Positions 1 to 6,227 of a stretch of 14,278 bases of DNA are shown here, piece by piece. A program made the translations under genes and the position numbers. The DNA lies in the NCBI GenBank assembly GCA_030605745.1, contig JAUWHT010000222.1, forward strand, positions 1 to 14,278, written 5' to 3'. The number at the start of each line of letters is the position of its first letter. Within the stretch, counting starts at the first letter, position 1. Below the pieces are notes generated by a model. That model worked only from the letters and a program-made list of their open reading frames with translations. It did not search any database and was not told the origin of the DNA. The stretch comes from Pirellulales bacterium (GTDB lineage Bacteria > Planctomycetota > Planctomycetia > Pirellulales > Thermoguttaceae).

Positions 1-1115
1 GCCCCTCTCCCCAGTTCGCGGCTGATCGACCGCTTGGGGACGCGGACCGGAATCGGCTGGATATCGAATGGGATACCCAGCAGCGACTTCAGCGAGGTGA
101 CGCCGTGTGGCTGGCCGGGCAGGGCCGCCTGTTCCGCTCCGAAGGTCTTCATAATGGTGTGGATACGGGGATTGATCTCGATCCGGCCGTCGGCGCGCGG
201 TGTGCCCACCGAGTCGAAGCTGCCGACGGTGACGATGCTGGCGTAGCGGTCGTGGAACTCGTAGGCCTCCCAACCCTTGATGCGCAGCGCCTCGGTCAGC
301 CTGTGGGCCTTCTCGGCGGCCTCGGCCAGTCTGCTTTCCATCTTCTTACCGTTTTCGATCGCCTGGATCTCGGCCTGTTCGATGACCACCTGGCCCTTGA
401 AGCTGGCCACCTGCACCGTGTACCTGCCCGGACAGTCCAACAGGCTGTGCGTGACCCCCTGGTTCCATTCCAGCACCTGTGGGTCGAGGCCGTTCGGCGT
501 GTAGTAATCCTCGGGAAGCACGGGATTGGTGGTGATAAAGGCATGGCCCATCGGACCTTTCTCTTTCTTGTCGCTGCCGATGAACTCTTGGAACTGCTTC
601 TGGTTCCACCGCCATCCGGCCAGCGATTGGTTGGTCTGTTTGCCTTTCTGGACTTCGAGGCATTTCGGCCGGGTGTACTTCAGTTTGCGTAGTGCTTTCT
701 GGGCGTCTGGATCGTCGACGGTCGGGTAGTTGCCCACCAGCACCGCAACTTCGTCGATCTCGGATCCTCGCCGGTAGCGCATCTGGACGGGGGCCCCGAA
801 CTGATCGATACCCCGCCCGCGCGCGTCGCTGAAATCAAACCGCACTCGATGGGTGTACGCCGGGAACTTGTATCGTTTTCGCAGTTCGTAGACTAGCTTT
901 TGGGCCTGCTGCTGGGCCCCTTCGCCGGAGAAGCTGCACGCCATAATCATCCATGGCCCGTTGTCCCGGTTCAGCCGGTACTGCTTGTCGGGATCGGCCT
1001 CGACGCGGTTGAAGGTCAGCAGCTTTCCCCACGGTGGGGCCGCCTCGGCCGCAGACCACCAACCGATCAGAACCAGACAGAGTGTCAGAGGCCGGAACAT
1101 CCGTTTTCCGCTCAT
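1..1115 (-). CDS. Exported SPOR-like hypothetical protein (C-terminus beyond window)
   Basis: An open frame runs from ATG at 1115 to the left edge without a stop (371 codons visible), so the 3' end is missing. Residues 1-26 form a signal peptide: basic start (SGKR), hydrophobic core (LTLCLVLIGWW) and an AEA cleavage site, so export is inferred. The rest has two stretches like the SPOR fold: PWMIMACSFSGEGA (54-67) followed by ELRKRYKFPAYTH, and YTVQVASFKGQ (232-242) followed by an Ala/Glu-rich helix (243-277) and KGWEAYEFHDRYASIVTVG (280-298). SPOR domains bind denuded peptidoglycan glycans, but whether this one does is unknown. I recognise the pattern as planctomycete-type but cannot name the protein. 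It lies 170 bp downstream of mtaB on the same strand with a palindrome between. Start choice: first ATG before the signal peptide, with a weak purine stretch (GAAGAAG) upstream; a second in-frame ATG lies at 1100. Confidence 0.7.
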   Translation of the reverse strand, partial: MSGKRMFRPLTLCLVLIGWWSAAEAAPPWGKLLTFNRVEADPDKQYRLNRDNGPWMIMACSFSGEGAQQQAQKLVYELRKRYKFPAYTHRVRFDFSDARGRGIDQFGAPVQMRYRRGSEIDEVAVLVGNYPTVDDPDAQKALRKLKYTRPKCLEVQKGKQTNQSLAGWRWNQKQFQEFIGSDKKEKGPMGHAFITTNPVLPEDYYTPNGLDPQVLEWNQGVTHSLLDCPGRYTVQVASFKGQVVIEQAEIQAIENGKKMESRLAEAAEKAHRLTEALRIKGWEAYEFHDRYASIVTVGSFDSVGTPRADGRIEINPRIHTIMKTFGAEQAALPGQPHGVTSLKSLLGIPFDIQPIPVRVPKRSISRELGRG

Positions 1116-1224
1116 CAACAACTTCTTCGAGGGGGCACACGCAGAGGCGAGAGTCTAGCAAATGCCGCTGGGGAGTGCCAGAGCGGATTATGGTCCGTGT
1201 GGGGGGAAAGTATAGTGTCTGCAA

Positions 1225-1288
1225 TAGCCGGGACGCAACGCGTCGCGGAACATCCTGGGGCGCCCCGCGACGCGTTGCGTCCCGGCTA
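1225..1288. repeat. 24-bp perfect inverted repeat at the mtaB 3' end
   Basis: Arms 1225-1248 and 1265-1288 are perfect reverse complements, separated by 16 nt. Each arm reads TAGCC then GGGACGC-AAC-GCGTCGCGG, so each arm also holds a small internal hairpin (GACGC/GCGTC). This resembles the GTTTAGCC elements elsewhere in the window, but only the TAGCC part of the head is kept. The TAG on the minus strand at 1288-1286 is the mtaB stop codon. No T-run follows on either strand, so it is not a standard intrinsic terminator. Confidence 0.85.
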
Positions 1289-2572
1289 GGACAAAACGTG
1301 TGATGGTCGCGGCTGCCCGTCACGCGCCCGAATCCGGCCGTCGAGCACCCTGCCCGCGATGACCGTAACCAGCCGGCTGATCAGTTTCCCATCGCCGGGC
1401 AACTCGACGGTGACATAACGGGCCGAGGTGCCCCGCAGTATCCCTGGCTGACCATTTGCCGGCGTCTCGACCAGCACTTGCAGTTCCCGGCCGGCGAGGC
1501 TCTGGAAGTACCGCTGCCGCAGCCTTGCGGCAAGTTGGGACAGTTCGGACGCGCGACGCTGTTTGACCGGCTCGGGCACCTGCCGGGGCATATCCGCGGC
1601 GGGGGTTCCCTGGCGGGGGCTAAATCGGAATACGTGGACCTTCGAAAAACCCACTTCCTCGACCGCCCGGCACGTGGCCGCAAAATCAGCGTCCGTCTCG
1701 CCCGGAAATCCGACAATCACATCGGTCGTCAGCGCCGGCCTGTCGAGCGCCCCTTGGACCTCCAAACACCGCCGGATGAACTCCCCGGCCGACCAGCGGC
1801 GCCGCATCCGGCGGAGCACCGCATCGGAGCCGCTCTGCATCGATAGGTGCAAGTGGGGACAAATGCGATCCGGGCGGTCAGCCATCAGGGCAAGCAGTTC
1901 GGACGTAACCTCCGCCGCCTCGATGCTGGAGATCCGCACGCGGAACTCGCCCTGGAGATAGACGATCCGGCGAACCAGCCCCGCCAGGTCCAACCGCTTG
2001 CCGGCAAGGTCCACGCCGTAATGCCCCAGGTGAATGCCCGTCAGCACAATCTCGCGATGCCCGTTATCGACCAGCCGGCCGATTTCATCCAGCACCTCGT
2101 CCGCCGGGCGGCTGGCCAGCACGGGCCGGACACTTGGGATAATGCAATAGCTGCACTCCATGCGGCAGCCGTCCTGCACCTTCACATACGCCCGATGCCG
2201 GTTGCCGAACGTCGAGATGCCCGTGGGAACATCAAGCAGCCCCAGCCGCCTGAGCAACTCGGGCAATTGCCGCTTGTCGGTGACCACATCGACCACGCCG
2301 TGCATGGCGGCCACCTCTTCGGCGGCCCGTGTGGCGTAGCAGCCGGTGACAATGATCTTAGCCTGGGGATATCGCCGCGCAAGCTGCCGGATGGCCTTAC
2401 GGCTCTTGGCCTCGGCCCGGGCCGTGACGGTACACGTGTTGACGATGCACAAGTCAGCCGGCTCGCCGTCGACCGCCTCGCGATACCCCAGCCGGGCCAA
2501 CCCTTCGCGGACAAACTCCGTCTCGTACTGATTGACCTTGCAGCCGAGAGTGAGAGTCTTCAGTGTCGGCAT
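1286..2572 (-). CDS. mtaB: tRNA t6A37 methylthiotransferase MtaB
   Basis: A 428-residue radical-SAM methylthiotransferase. The family converts t6A37 to ms2t6A37 in tRNAs reading ANN codons, using two [4Fe-4S] clusters. The N-terminal UPF0004 domain starts LTLGCKVNQYETE and supplies auxiliary-cluster cysteines C11, C47 (VNTCTVT) and C78 (VTGCYA). The radical-SAM motif is C136-x3-C140-x2-C143 (CRMECSYCIIP), preceded by YVKVQDG. A C-terminal TRAM-like domain covers roughly 365-425. GCKVNQYE and the length favour MtaB over MiaB or RimO. Start: ATG at 2572, directly before the conserved N-terminus; an in-frame ATG at 2623 would add 17 residues encoded by a repeat array. clpS lies 65 bp upstream on the same strand, probably co-transcribed. 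The TAG stop forms the outer end of the palindrome at 1225-1288. Confidence 0.93.
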   Translation of the reverse strand: MPTLKTLTLGCKVNQYETEFVREGLARLGYREAVDGEPADLCIVNTCTVTARAEAKSRKAIRQLARRYPQAKIIVTGCYATRAAEEVAAMHGVVDVVTDKRQLPELLRRLGLLDVPTGISTFGNRHRAYVKVQDGCRMECSYCIIPSVRPVLASRPADEVLDEIGRLVDNGHREIVLTGIHLGHYGVDLAGKRLDLAGLVRRIVYLQGEFRVRISSIEAAEVTSELLALMADRPDRICPHLHLSMQSGSDAVLRRMRRRWSAGEFIRRCLEVQGALDRPALTTDVIVGFPGETDADFAATCRAVEEVGFSKVHVFRFSPRQGTPAADMPRQVPEPVKQRRASELSQLAARLRQRYFQSLAGRELQVLVETPANGQPGILRGTSARYVTVELPGDGKLISRLVTVIAGRVLDGRIRARDGQPRPSHVLS

Positions 2573-2578
2573 AAGATC

Positions 2579-2641
2579 AATGCTGAATGCTGAATGAAGC
2601 AGACCCAACTTGTCATTCATCATTCATCATTCTGCATTCAT
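2579..2641. repeat. Two opposed heptamer arrays between clpS and mtaB
   Basis: On the plus strand, units CATTCAT, CATTCAT, CATTCTG, CATTCAT run 2614-2641. AATGCTG, AATGCTG, AATGAAG run 2579-2599, which on the minus strand read as CATTCAG-type units. The two short arrays are therefore the same 7-bp motif in opposite orientations, 14 bp apart, and could fold on each other. They fill the clpS-mtaB gap, and the clpS TGA stop (2638-2640) lies inside the last unit. They resemble the heptanucleotide STRR repeats known from cyanobacteria in form only. Confidence 0.75.
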
Positions 2642-3003
2642 CCTTCGCTTTCGACCGGCTCGACGGTTGCCCACATCGAGCCCTGGCAATTGTCGATCAG
2701 GGTGTCCTTGCCGTAGGCGTGGATTTGGTCGCGTTTCAGTTCGGCGTGTTCCCGGGTGGTGGTCAACACGATGACCCGGCCTTGGGTGTCGACCTCTTCG
2801 GCCATCTGGTAGCCCTTTTCGGCCGAGTGGCCGAACAGCTCCATCAGCATCACGATGACGTACTCATAAGTGTGATCGTCGTCGTTCCAGAGTATGACGT
2901 TGTATCGCGGCTGCTGCCTGGGCCGAGTGTCCTCCCGGGTCCGGCGGCAGGAAACCGTCTCCTCGACCGGTTCGGCAACGGCGCTTGCGGCTTGGTCGGT
3001 CAT
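2638..3003 (-). CDS. clpS: ATP-dependent Clp protease adaptor ClpS
   Basis: A 121-residue ClpS-family protein. ClpS binds N-degron substrates and hands them to the ClpA/ClpC-ClpP protease. The core starts at about residue 32: RYNVILWNDDDHTYEYV (33-49), with the conserved NDD that holds the substrate alpha-amino group at 40-42, then an amphipathic helix and VDTQGRVIVLTTTREHAEL (71-89). The first 30 residues are a poorly ordered extension rich in Gln, Glu and Arg. By eye alignment with E. coli ClpS, the pocket positions Met40 and His66 are Tyr46 and Asp72 here, so specificity may differ. ATG at 3003 is the first start after the promoter. serS diverges from it, and mtaB follows on the same strand. 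Confidence 0.9.
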   Translation of the reverse strand: MTDQAASAVAEPVEETVSCRRTREDTRPRQQPRYNVILWNDDDHTYEYVIVMLMELFGHSAEKGYQMAEEVDTQGRVIVLTTTREHAELKRDQIHAYGKDTLIDNCQGSMWATVEPVESEG

Positions 3004-3019
3004 GTGCAGTCAGCCCCCA

Positions 3020-3048
3020 TGGTCAAATCGACTCATGGTCATTATACT
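3020..3048 (+). promoter_or_regulatory. Candidate sigma70-type promoter for serS
   Basis: TGGTCA (3020-3025), 17 nt, TATACT (3043-3048). This is the only promoter-like pair I see upstream of serS. Transcription from about 3055 would give a leader of about 120 nt containing the palindrome at 3075-3133 and the heptamer array at 3136-3168. An 8-bp direct repeat, CATGGTCA (3018-3025 and 3034-3041), overlaps it and could be an operator. Inferred from consensus matching only. Confidence 0.45.
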
Positions 3049-3069
3049 GCGCGCCCGGTGATTCGGCCA
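3041..3069 (-). promoter_or_regulatory. Candidate promoter for clpS
   Basis: On the minus strand a consensus -10 TATAAT (3046-3041) is preceded after 17 nt by TGGCCG (3069-3064), a poor -35. The -10 box overlaps the plus-strand TATACT box, so clpS and serS would be read from overlapping divergent promoters. The start of transcription would be about 30 nt upstream of the clpS ATG. Confidence 0.5.
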
Positions 3070-3074
3070 CCCCG

Positions 3075-3133
3075 GGTTTAGCCGCCGCGTCCACGCGGCG
3101 CAACCACCCGGCGTGGACGCCCGGGGCTAAACC
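3075..3133. repeat. Bipartite palindrome (GTTTAGCC family) in the serS leader
   Basis: Starts GGTTTAGCC and ends GGCTAAACC. Left half: head GTTTAGCC, then hairpin GCCGCGT-CC-ACGCGGC. Right half, read on the minus strand: GTTTAGCC, then a hairpin of eight pairs with one internal mismatch and a CC loop. It has the same plan as the copies around the transposase but different stems. Unlike most other copies it sits between two gene starts rather than beside a stop codon. Confidence 0.8.
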
Positions 3134-3135
3134 AT

Positions 3136-3168
3136 CCACTCTCCACTCTCCACTCTCCACTCTCCACT
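3136..3168. repeat. Heptamer tandem repeat (CCACTCT x4.7) before the serS start
   Basis: CCACTCT repeats perfectly at 3136, 3143, 3150 and 3157 and ends with a partial CCACT at 3164-3168, five bases before the serS ATG. The array is purely pyrimidine plus A, so there is no Shine-Dalgarno sequence where one is expected. The 7-bp period matches that of the unrelated array at 2579-2641. Confidence 0.9.
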
Positions 3169-3173
3169 AACCA

Positions 3174-4448
3174 ATGCTGGATCGAAGATTCATCGTCGAA
3201 AATGCCGAGTTGGTCAAGCAGAATTGCGTCAACCGTGGCGTCCGGGTCGACGTCGATCGGTTCGTCGAATTGGAAACCCGGCGCAAGACCATGCAGGCCG
3301 AGGTCGAACAGCTCAACCGCCGGGCGAACCAGGTCTCCAAGTCGATCTGCAAGGCCAAGGACCAAGCCCAACGCAACGCACGAAAAGAAGAGGGACGCCG
3401 GCTCCGCGAGCAGACCGCCGAAGCCAGGGCCGAATCGGACAAAATCGCCGCCGAGTTGGACACCATCCACCGCGCGATCCCCAACATTTCGCATCCCGAC
3501 GCACCGATCGGAGCCGACGAGAAGGCCAACCTGGAGCTGTTCCAGGGCAAGACGCCGCGGCCGGAGTTCGACTTCAAACCGCTGGATCACGTGGAGCTGG
3601 CCGAGAAGCTCGACCTGGTGGATTTCGAGGGCGGTGCCCGGGTGGCCGGGCACGGGTTCTACTTCCTCAAGAATGATCTGGTGCTGCTGGAGCTGGCCCT
3701 GCAACGCTACACACTGGACGTGCTGCTGGCCGAAGGCTTCAGCCCGCTGGCAACCCCCGACCTGGCCCGAAACGAAATCCTCGAAGGCATCGGCTACATC
3801 CCCCGTGGGCCGGAAACGCAAATCTACAGCATCGCCGATACCGACCTGAGCCTGGTCGCCACGGCCGAGATCACCCTGGGCGGATTGCTGGCCGGGCAGA
3901 CAGTGGACGCCGAAGACCTGCCGATGAAGCTTTGCGGCATCAGCCATTGTTTCCGCACCGAGGCCGGCGCGCACGGTCGGGCCGCCCGCGGTCTGTTCCG
4001 TGTGCACCAATTTACCAAGGTCGAGATGTTCGCCTTTACCTTGCCCGACCAGAGCGACGCGATGTTGGATCACCTCCGCGAGCTACAGTGCCGGCTGTTC
4101 GACGCATTGGGGGTTCCGTACCGCGTGGTGGACACGGCCACGGGCGACCTGGGCGGACCGGCCTATCGCAAGTTCGACCTGGAGGCCTGGATGCCCGGCC
4201 GCGGCGAGTTCGGCGAGGTGACCAGCACTTCCAACTGCACCGACTACCAGGCCCGACGATTGAACATCCGCTACCGCGTCAAAGGAGAGAAGGGCACGAA
4301 ATTCCTCCATACCCTAAACGGCACAGCCATCGCCGTAAGCCGCGCGCTGATCGCCATCCTGGAAAACTACCAGCAGGCGGACGGCTCAGTGCTGATCCCC
4401 GAAGTCCTTCGGCCTATGGTCGGCAAGGAGCGGATCGAGAACTCGTAG
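3174..4448 (+). CDS. serS: Seryl-tRNA synthetase
   Basis: A 424-residue class II aminoacyl-tRNA synthetase, the usual length for bacterial SerRS. It charges tRNA-Ser (and tRNA-Sec) with serine in the cytoplasm. The N-terminal start MLDRRFIVENAELVKQN is typical, followed by the long charged coiled-coil tRNA-binding arm at about 28-100. The catalytic part has TAEI (231-234) at the serine site, motif 2 CFRTEAGAHGRAARGLFRVHQ (260-280), TSNCTDYQARRL (352-363) and motif 3 around LNGTAIAVSRALIAILENYQ (381-400). All key motifs are present and it looks intact. The start is fixed by the conserved N-terminus although no Shine-Dalgarno sequence precedes it: the upstream region is a heptamer array. A foreign-looking gene begins two bases after its stop. 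Confidence 0.97.
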   Translation: MLDRRFIVENAELVKQNCVNRGVRVDVDRFVELETRRKTMQAEVEQLNRRANQVSKSICKAKDQAQRNARKEEGRRLREQTAEARAESDKIAAELDTIHRAIPNISHPDAPIGADEKANLELFQGKTPRPEFDFKPLDHVELAEKLDLVDFEGGARVAGHGFYFLKNDLVLLELALQRYTLDVLLAEGFSPLATPDLARNEILEGIGYIPRGPETQIYSIADTDLSLVATAEITLGGLLAGQTVDAEDLPMKLCGISHCFRTEAGAHGRAARGLFRVHQFTKVEMFAFTLPDQSDAMLDHLRELQCRLFDALGVPYRVVDTATGDLGGPAYRKFDLEAWMPGRGEFGEVTSTSNCTDYQARRLNIRYRVKGEKGTKFLHTLNGTAIAVSRALIAILENYQQADGSVLIPEVLRPMVGKERIENS

Positions 4449-4450
4449 TC

Positions 4451-5323
4451 ATGAAAAGATCGTTGGCACACCTTCCGGCGCACAAGAAAGAGGAGTTGAA
4501 GCTCATCACTTCAATTATCCGCGAGACGGCACCCGTTGAGATGATAATCCTGTTCGGCAGCCATGCCCGTGGCGACTGGGTGGAAGATATCTACACGGAG
4601 GACCAGATTACTTATGAATACCGTAGTGACTTTGATCTTCTTGTGGTGACTGAAGACCGGAAGACCGCCCGGAGGGCCGGTTTGTGGGCCAAAGTTGACC
4701 GCGAAATCAGGGACAGCAGAGTCTCGAAAACCTGGGTGTCGATCATCGCCCATGATATTAAGGACGTAAACAAGAAGATAGAACGTGGAAACTATTTTTT
4801 TACGGATATCAAGAAAGAGGGTATCATCCTCTACGATTCGAGGAGATACAAACTCGCCCGGCACAAGAAGCTCAATCCCCAGCAGCGACAGCAACGGGCC
4901 AAAGAGAATTTCAAGAAGTGGTTCATCAGTGCGAAGCAGTTCTATGAGACCTGCATGAATCATATAGAGAGACGCTGGTATGTCAAGGCCGCCTTTGAAC
5001 TTCACCAAGCAACCGAAAGGTTTTACCATACCCTTTTGCTGGTCTTCACCGGCTACAAGCCGAAACTCCATGATCTGGAAAAGCTCGGCCACCAGGTCAG
5101 CGGTTTCGATAAAGAGCTTCTCAAGATATTTCCCAGGGCAACCGAGGAGGAAAACCGGCTCTTTGAATTGCTCAAGAAAGCATATGTGGAGGCGCGGTAC
5201 AACGACGAGTACAGGATCACCAAGAAGGAATTGCAGTACCTGGCAAAACGTGTCCGCAAGCTCCAGTCCCTGACCCGAAAGCTGTGCAAACAGAAGATCG
5301 AAAGCTTTACCGCAGTTATGTAG
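4451..5323 (+). CDS. Nucleotidyltransferase-HEPN fusion protein
   Basis: 290 residues in two domains. Residues 1-135 are a minimal nucleotidyltransferase (MNT) fold: IILFGSHARGDW (32-43), then after an insertion of about 15 residues SDFDLLVV (59-66), giving the GS and DxD metal-site motif; IKKEGIILYD (120-129) closes the domain. Residues 150-280 are a HEPN-type helical domain: WYVKAAFELHQATERFYHTL, then GYKPKLHDLEKLG. Separate MNT and HEPN proteins often form toxin-antitoxin pairs in which MNT AMPylates HEPN, but I see no R-x4-6-H RNase motif here, so a toxic RNase role is not supported. The ATG lies two bases after the serS stop, suggesting translational coupling. Base use is clearly AT-richer than the neighbours (21 G/C of 60 in 4741-4800), suggesting transfer. 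A palindrome begins eight bases after the stop. Confidence 0.85.
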   Translation: MKRSLAHLPAHKKEELKLITSIIRETAPVEMIILFGSHARGDWVEDIYTEDQITYEYRSDFDLLVVTEDRKTARRAGLWAKVDREIRDSRVSKTWVSIIAHDIKDVNKKIERGNYFFTDIKKEGIILYDSRRYKLARHKKLNPQQRQQRAKENFKKWFISAKQFYETCMNHIERRWYVKAAFELHQATERFYHTLLLVFTGYKPKLHDLEKLGHQVSGFDKELLKIFPRATEEENRLFELLKKAYVEARYNDEYRITKKELQYLAKRVRKLQSLTRKLCKQKIESFTAVM

Positions 5324-5331
5324 CAGGACAC

Positions 5332-5412
5332 GTTTAGCCGGCGTGCTTGCACGCCGCGCCGGATATTGCAACCGCCCCAACCAATCGCGGCGAGTAAACT
5401 CGCCGGCTAAAC
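5332..5412. repeat. 81-bp bipartite palindrome, copy 1 (5' of the RAYT)
   Basis: Starts GTTTAGCCGGCG and ends CGCCGGCTAAAC, a perfect 12-bp terminal inverted repeat. Left half: GTTTAGCC head plus hairpin GGCGTGC-TT-GCACGCC, then GCG. Right half, read on the minus strand: GTTTAGCC plus GGCGAGT-TT-ACTCGCC, then GCG. The two halves thus keep head, stem length and loop while stem bases differ with pairing preserved. This is the plan of a REP pair in inverted orientation (BIME-like). It begins eight bases after the upstream stop codon and ends 27 bases before the transposase ATG. Confidence 0.9.
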
Positions 5413-5439
5413 AACGTGCTGCAACGGGAATTCCCTGAT

Positions 5440-6012
5440 ATGGTTCTGGCGTACCACGTAATCTTTGGAGCCTATGGTTTCTGGTTGCCGAATGATCCTC
5501 GGGGCTCGTGGTCCGATTTCGTCGGTTGTTGGGAGTTGGTGCGATTCGGCAAAGCGACGAAGCTGAGCGGGCGGCGGTCGGTGGCCCACGTGTCGCACGA
5601 TCGGCGGTTGCGCGAAGAAGCTAAGCGAGCGTTGAAGTATCCGCCGGTTCAGTTCTCGGGCCGCCAGGCGTTGGCCGTGTCGCAGGGGTTCGACCATGCC
5701 CGCAGTGAAAGCGGTTACACGATCCACGCCTGCTCGATTCTGCCCGAACACGTGCATCTGGTGATCGGCCGCAAGGAGCAGCGACGTGTTGAGCGGATGG
5801 TTGGGCACTTGAAGGCCCGCGCGACTCAGCGATTGTCGTCGCTCGGACTCTGGCCGACGGACAAGCGGCCAGTCTGGGCAGAGAACACGTGGAAAGTGTT
5901 CCTCGACACTCCCAGCCGCATCGCAGAAGCGATCGAGTATGTCGAGGAAAATCCCGTGAAGGAAGCCAAGCCAAGACAGCGCTGGCCATTTGTAACCCCA
6001 CCAACCGTTTAG
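5440..6012 (+). CDS. REP-associated tyrosine transposase (RAYT, Y1/HUH family)
   Basis: 190 residues, normal for this IS200/IS605-related family. It starts MVLAYHVIFGAYGFWLPN, the typical first beta strand and loop. The HUH metal-binding motif is H104-V-H106 in ILPEHVHLVIG, followed by a helix (VERMVGHLKARATQRL). The catalytic tyrosine is most likely Y167 in IEYVEENPVKEA, the Y-x-x-x-NP pattern of RAYTs. All catalytic parts are present, so it looks intact. RAYTs nick single-stranded REP hairpins and are thought to spread REPs; unlike true insertion sequences they are usually fixed single copies. A GTG at 5416 would add eight residues; I prefer ATG 5440 because the family N-terminus begins there and GGGAA lies upstream. 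The TAG stop (6010-6012) is inside the GTTTAGCC head of the next palindrome. Confidence 0.9.
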   Translation: MVLAYHVIFGAYGFWLPNDPRGSWSDFVGCWELVRFGKATKLSGRRSVAHVSHDRRLREEAKRALKYPPVQFSGRQALAVSQGFDHARSESGYTIHACSILPEHVHLVIGRKEQRRVERMVGHLKARATQRLSSLGLWPTDKRPVWAENTWKVFLDTPSRIAEAIEYVEENPVKEAKPRQRWPFVTPPTV

Positions 6013-6087
6013 CCGGCGTGCTTGCACGCCGCGCCGGACGTCGGAACCACCCCAACCACGCGCGGCGAGTAAACTCGCCGGCTAAAC
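6007..6087. repeat. 81-bp bipartite palindrome, copy 2 (overlaps the RAYT stop)
   Basis: Same plan as copy 1: GTTTAGCC, hairpin GGCGTGC-TT-GCACGCC, variable centre, mirror hairpin with AGT/ACT stem, GGCTAAAC. The TAG in the head terminates the transposase reading frame, so the last two codons of the gene lie at or inside the element border. The centre shares GCGCCGGA with copy 1 but CGGAACC with copies 3 and 4, so it looks intermediate. Confidence 0.9.
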
Positions 6088-6108
6088 TCCCCATGCCGAT
6101 GGCGAGAA

Positions 6109-6189
6109 GTTTAGCCGGCGTGCTCGCACGCCGCGTTGGACATCGGAACCGCCGCAACCACTCGCGGCGAGTAAACTCGCCGGCTAAAC
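6109..6189. repeat. 81-bp bipartite palindrome, copy 3
   Basis: Identical ends and hairpins to copies 1, 2 and 4, except that the first loop is TC instead of TT. The centre is nearly the same as in copy 4 (GCGTTGGACATCGGAACC shared). It is preceded by GGCGAGAA, as is copy 4, so copies 3 and 4 look like a tandem duplication of a unit slightly larger than the palindrome. Confidence 0.9.
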
Positions 6190-6227
6190 GACGCGCCCCA
6201 ACCACCTCGCCACGCCGGTGGCGAGAA

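Larger units (their letters stand above)
5332..6087 (+). mobile_element. REPtron-like unit: RAYT between two directly repeated palindromes
   Basis: The transposase is bracketed by copies 1 (5332-5412) and 2 (6007-6087), which have the same orientation and differ only in their central part and the last centre bases. Y1/HUH enzymes of the RAYT class recognise short 5' heads next to hairpins as single strands. Here the shared head is GTTTAGCC, longer than the GTAG/GGAG tetranucleotides of enterobacterial and pseudomonad REPs. The assignment of these palindromes as the substrate of this enzyme is an inference from position and structure. Confidence 0.7.

Noticed and set aside
1225..1288. Palindrome as an intrinsic terminator of mtaB
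   Set aside because: The hairpin is strong, but no T-run follows it on either strand; it fits the dispersed palindrome family better.
1847..2593. 248-codon plus-strand frame
   Set aside because: It is antisense to mtaB, whose cysteine motifs and length leave no doubt about the coding strand.
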